NCBI GenBank assembly: GCA_900548545.1
Contig: URKX01000055.1
Coordinates: 1-6,960, forward strand
DNA length: 6,960 bases
Origin: an uncultured Oscillospiraceae bacterium
GTDB taxonomy: Bacteria; Bacillota; Clostridia; Oscillospirales; Acutalibacteraceae
Direction: 5' to 3'
In this document: piece after piece, positions 5,455-6,960 of the stretch
Position numbering within the stretch: the first letter of the stretch is position 1
Layout of the letters: each line of letters starts with the position of its first letter
The notes under the pieces: generated by a model
What the model was told of the DNA's origin: nothing
The model's database searches: none
The model's input: only the letters and a program-made list of their open reading frames with translations
Program-made: the position numbers and the translations under genes

Positions 5455-6305
5455 GAAACCGCAGCATTCCATTCGGATATTGCTACCAGAACGGCGTCCT
5501 GGCGGTGCACCCCCAGGAGAGTCAAACCGTGCAGGCCGTGTTCACAGCATACCTCAGCGGGGAGCCATTGAGCAGGATTGCCGCCCATCTCACCGCCAAG
5601 CTGGTGGAGTATCTTCCTGGCCGCTGGCAGTGGGACAAGGCCAGGGTGAAACGCATCCTGGACAACGTCAAATATACAGGTGAAGGGGATTTTCCTCCCA
5701 TTATAAAGGAAAGGGACTTCCAGATGGCCCACCGAAAAAAAGAGGACGCCAACACCAAACGCCAGCCCATGGACGAGGATATCAAGCTGTTTAAAAATCA
5801 GGTTCACTGCCACCACTGCGGCGGCTCTATGGCGCGGCGGATGGACAGCCGATTTGAGAAACCCGTCATCTGGAAATGTCCGGTCTGTGGCTACTTTCTT
5901 CCTCTGCAGGATGAGGAATTCAAGCGGCGGGTGTTCCTCCTCCAGAAAAAGCTGGTTGAAACCCCCCTGCTGGCAGAAAAAGAGGAAGAAGAACTCCCCA
6001 TGCCCTCCTTGGAGGTTCGGCGGCTCACCAACGAGCTCTACCGCAAGCTGGACAGCGGCGATTTCTCTGAGGATGAGCTGGTGAATTTAGCACTGCAATG
6101 TGCGTTGAAAAACTATGAAGCGATCAGCAGCGCCCGACACATTACAGATAGACTGACAGCGACCCTGCTTCATGCGGGGTCGCTGTCTGCTTTTGACCGA
6201 GAACTGTTCCAGCGAACGGTTTCTGAAATACACCTCACACGGAAAGGGGAGATCCTCTTGAAGCTGCAAAACGGCGTGTTCATCGGAGAAGGTGACGCCC
6301 CATGA
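5451..6305 (+). CDS. Serine recombinase-family protein lacking the catalytic domain
   Basis: A 284-residue protein that begins directly at the recombinase (DNA-binding) domain: IPFGYCYQNG at residues 6-15, then AVFTAYLSGEPLSRIAAHL and RVKRILDNVKYTG (about 65-77). A zinc ribbon follows with Cys120, Cys123, Cys143 and Cys146, then a charged helical tail. The whole resolvase domain with its serine and arginines is absent, and the sequence just upstream codes for the end of Rec1, not for a remnant. It is unlikely to be a decayed gene: the frame is open throughout, GTG 5451 overlaps the Rec1 stop as GTGA, AGGAGG (5435-5440) lies 10 bases upstream, and its stop overlaps the Rec3 start as ATGA. It can probably bind DNA but not cut it; a role as non-catalytic subunit or directionality partner is inference. 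Confidence 0.9.
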   Translation: MRNRSIPFGYCYQNGVLAVHPQESQTVQAVFTAYLSGEPLSRIAAHLTAKLVEYLPGRWQWDKARVKRILDNVKYTGEGDFPPIIKERDFQMAHRKKEDANTKRQPMDEDIKLFKNQVHCHHCGGSMARRMDSRFEKPVIWKCPVCGYFLPLQDEEFKRRVFLLQKKLVETPLLAEKEEEELPMPSLEVRRLTNELYRKLDSGDFSEDELVNLALQCALKNYEAISSARHITDRLTATLLHAGSLSAFDRELFQRTVSEIHLTRKGEILLKLQNGVFIGEGDAP

Positions 6306-6960
6306 AATCCACTGTCCCACGGGAATCGAGAAAAGTTACTATTATTCCAGCTGCTCCAAAGCGAATGGAACCAGGCAGAGCCTCACATCAAAAACTGCGG
6401 GTGGCAGCCTACTGCCGGGTGTCCACCGACTCAGAAGAACAGATCAACAGCTACAAAAACCAGCTGGCCTACTACACGGAAAAGATCAACAGCAAGACAG
6501 AATGGAAATTCGCCGGAATCTATGCCGACGAGGGGATCACCGGCACCAGCATGAAGCACCGGGAGGACTTCAAGCGGATGCTCCGGGCCTGCCGGGAGGG
6601 CCGCATCGACCTGATCCTCTGCAAATCCGTCTCCCGGTTTGGCAGAAACTCGGTGGACGTGCTTCGCACCATCCGCGCCCTACGGGAACGGGACATCGGC
6701 GTCCTCTTCGAGAAAGAAGCTGTGGATACCCGTACCATGAACTCAGAGCTGATCCTGGCTTTCCACTCGGCATTCTCCCAATCCGAGTCAGAATCCATCA
6801 GCGGCAACGTCCGCTGGGGGCTGCGGAAAGCCTACGAGAACGGTACTATCAAAATCGGCCCCAACCTGTACGGGTTCCGCCGGGAGAAGGACGGCCCGGT
6901 ACTGGTCGATGAGGAAAAGGCGGCGGTCATCCGCCAGATCGCCCGGTGGTTCCTGGACGG
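6302..6960 (+). CDS. Large serine recombinase 2 (Rec3, catalytic domain intact, 3' partial)
   Basis: The frame starts at ATG 6302, overlapping the previous stop as ATGA with an AAGGTG ribosome site about 8 bases upstream, and runs off the right edge after 219 codons. The catalytic domain is complete: YCRVSTDS with nucleophile Ser41, YADEGITGTS, KSVSRFGRNSVDVL with the conserved arginines, and SQSESESISGN leading to the long helix. The recombinase domain begins at about GPNLYGFRR and is cut by the window end. It is a paralogue of Rec1: both start with a short VxII-P tail before VAAYCRVSTDS, and both catalytic domains align end to end. Its GC content is high like that of Rec2. It probably acts together with Rec1 and the catalytic-domain-free protein; whether the two catalytic proteins form hetero-oligomers or act on different sites cannot be told from sequence. 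Confidence 0.95.
   Translation, partial: MKSTVPRESRKVTIIPAAPKRMEPGRASHQKLRVAAYCRVSTDSEEQINSYKNQLAYYTEKINSKTEWKFAGIYADEGITGTSMKHREDFKRMLRACREGRIDLILCKSVSRFGRNSVDVLRTIRALRERDIGVLFEKEAVDTRTMNSELILAFHSAFSQSESESISGNVRWGLRKAYENGTIKIGPNLYGFRREKDGPVLVDEEKAAVIRQIARWFLD

Larger units (their letters stand above)
267..6960. mobile_element. Interior or end part of an integrative element with serine recombinases (borders not visible)
   Basis: Three adjacent serine recombinase-family genes, a sigma region 4-like regulator, a small SHOCT-like protein and an SOS-controlled polymerase operon with a YolD-like gene are a typical accessory gene mix of clostridial integrative elements (family knowledge). Recombinase genes usually lie near one end of such elements, so an attachment site may lie to the right of the window. 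No attachment-site duplication, relaxase, type IV secretion gene or phage structural gene is seen here. The left limit given is simply the end of the polymerase operon and is arbitrary; that operon may or may not belong to the same element. Confidence 0.45.

Noticed and set aside
5148..5816. 222-codon antisense open frame
   Set aside because: It lies opposite the end of Rec1 and the start of the catalytic-domain-free protein, both of which have strong family motifs; its translation has no recognisable family features.
3988..6432. 20-base exact direct repeat (3988-4007 and 6413-6432)
   Set aside because: Both copies encode the conserved CRVSTDS active-site segment of Rec1 and Rec3, so it reflects shared protein sequence, not an attachment site.
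6292..6912. 206-codon rightward open frame overlapping Rec3
   Set aside because: The frame starting at 6302 contains all serine recombinase catalytic motifs and runs off the window; this one is a shifted shadow rich in Arg, Pro and Gly.
1..6960. CRISPR array, tRNA or rRNA gene, insertion sequence
   Set aside because: No regularly spaced repeats, no cloverleaf with the conserved T-arm, no rRNA-like segment and no transposase frame with terminal inverted repeats were seen on either strand.

Overview
The window looks like part of an integrative mobile element in a Bacillota genome, most likely one of the moderately GC-rich clostridial gut lineages. This is inferred from the gene families (YolD-partnered Y-family polymerase, CGAAC-type LexA boxes, tandem large serine recombinases with zinc ribbons), strong GGAGG-type ribosome sites and ATGA/GTGA gene overlaps. 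No insertion junction is visible, so the element borders are unknown.

Layout. Bases 1-137 hold the tail of an unrecognised rightward gene. It converges, across a perfect 15-bp hairpin (184-218), on a leftward three-gene operon occupying 267-2331. In transcription order this encodes a Y-family translesion polymerase, a YolD-like protein and a small conserved protein of unknown function, each overlapping the next by ATGA. Its promoter (-35 TTGCAA, 17-nt spacer, -10 TATAAT at 2388-2416) carries one LexA-type box between -35 and -10 and a second just downstream, so the operon should be induced by DNA damage.

Bases 2417-2802 are a 386-base gene-free gap between divergent genes. They hold mutually exclusive hairpins (2563-2603) and a perfect 21-bp terminator-like hairpin (2644-2689), a possible attenuated leader for the next gene. 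A rightward 141-residue protein with a sigma region 4-like helix-turn-helix follows (2803-3228). Bases 3229-3707 have no convincing gene but fold by eye into several nested helices, a candidate large structured RNA. Then come a 48-residue SHOCT-like protein (3708-3854) and three serine recombinase-family genes in a translationally coupled row.

The recombinase row is the most unusual part. Rec1 (3919-5454) and Rec3 (6302 to beyond the window) have intact catalytic domains. The gene between them (5451-6305) starts exactly at the recombinase DNA-binding domain, keeps its zinc ribbon and has no catalytic domain. It is nevertheless an intact frame joined to both neighbours by 4-bp overlaps, so it is probably a functional non-catalytic partner rather than debris. 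Rec1 also appears mosaic: its DNA-binding middle is about 45% GC between flanks of about 55-56% by hand count.

Working model (inference): the sigma-like protein, the structured RNA region and the small SHOCT-like protein sit where they could control or assist a three-subunit recombinase that moves the element, while the SOS operon gives damage-responsive mutagenic repair.
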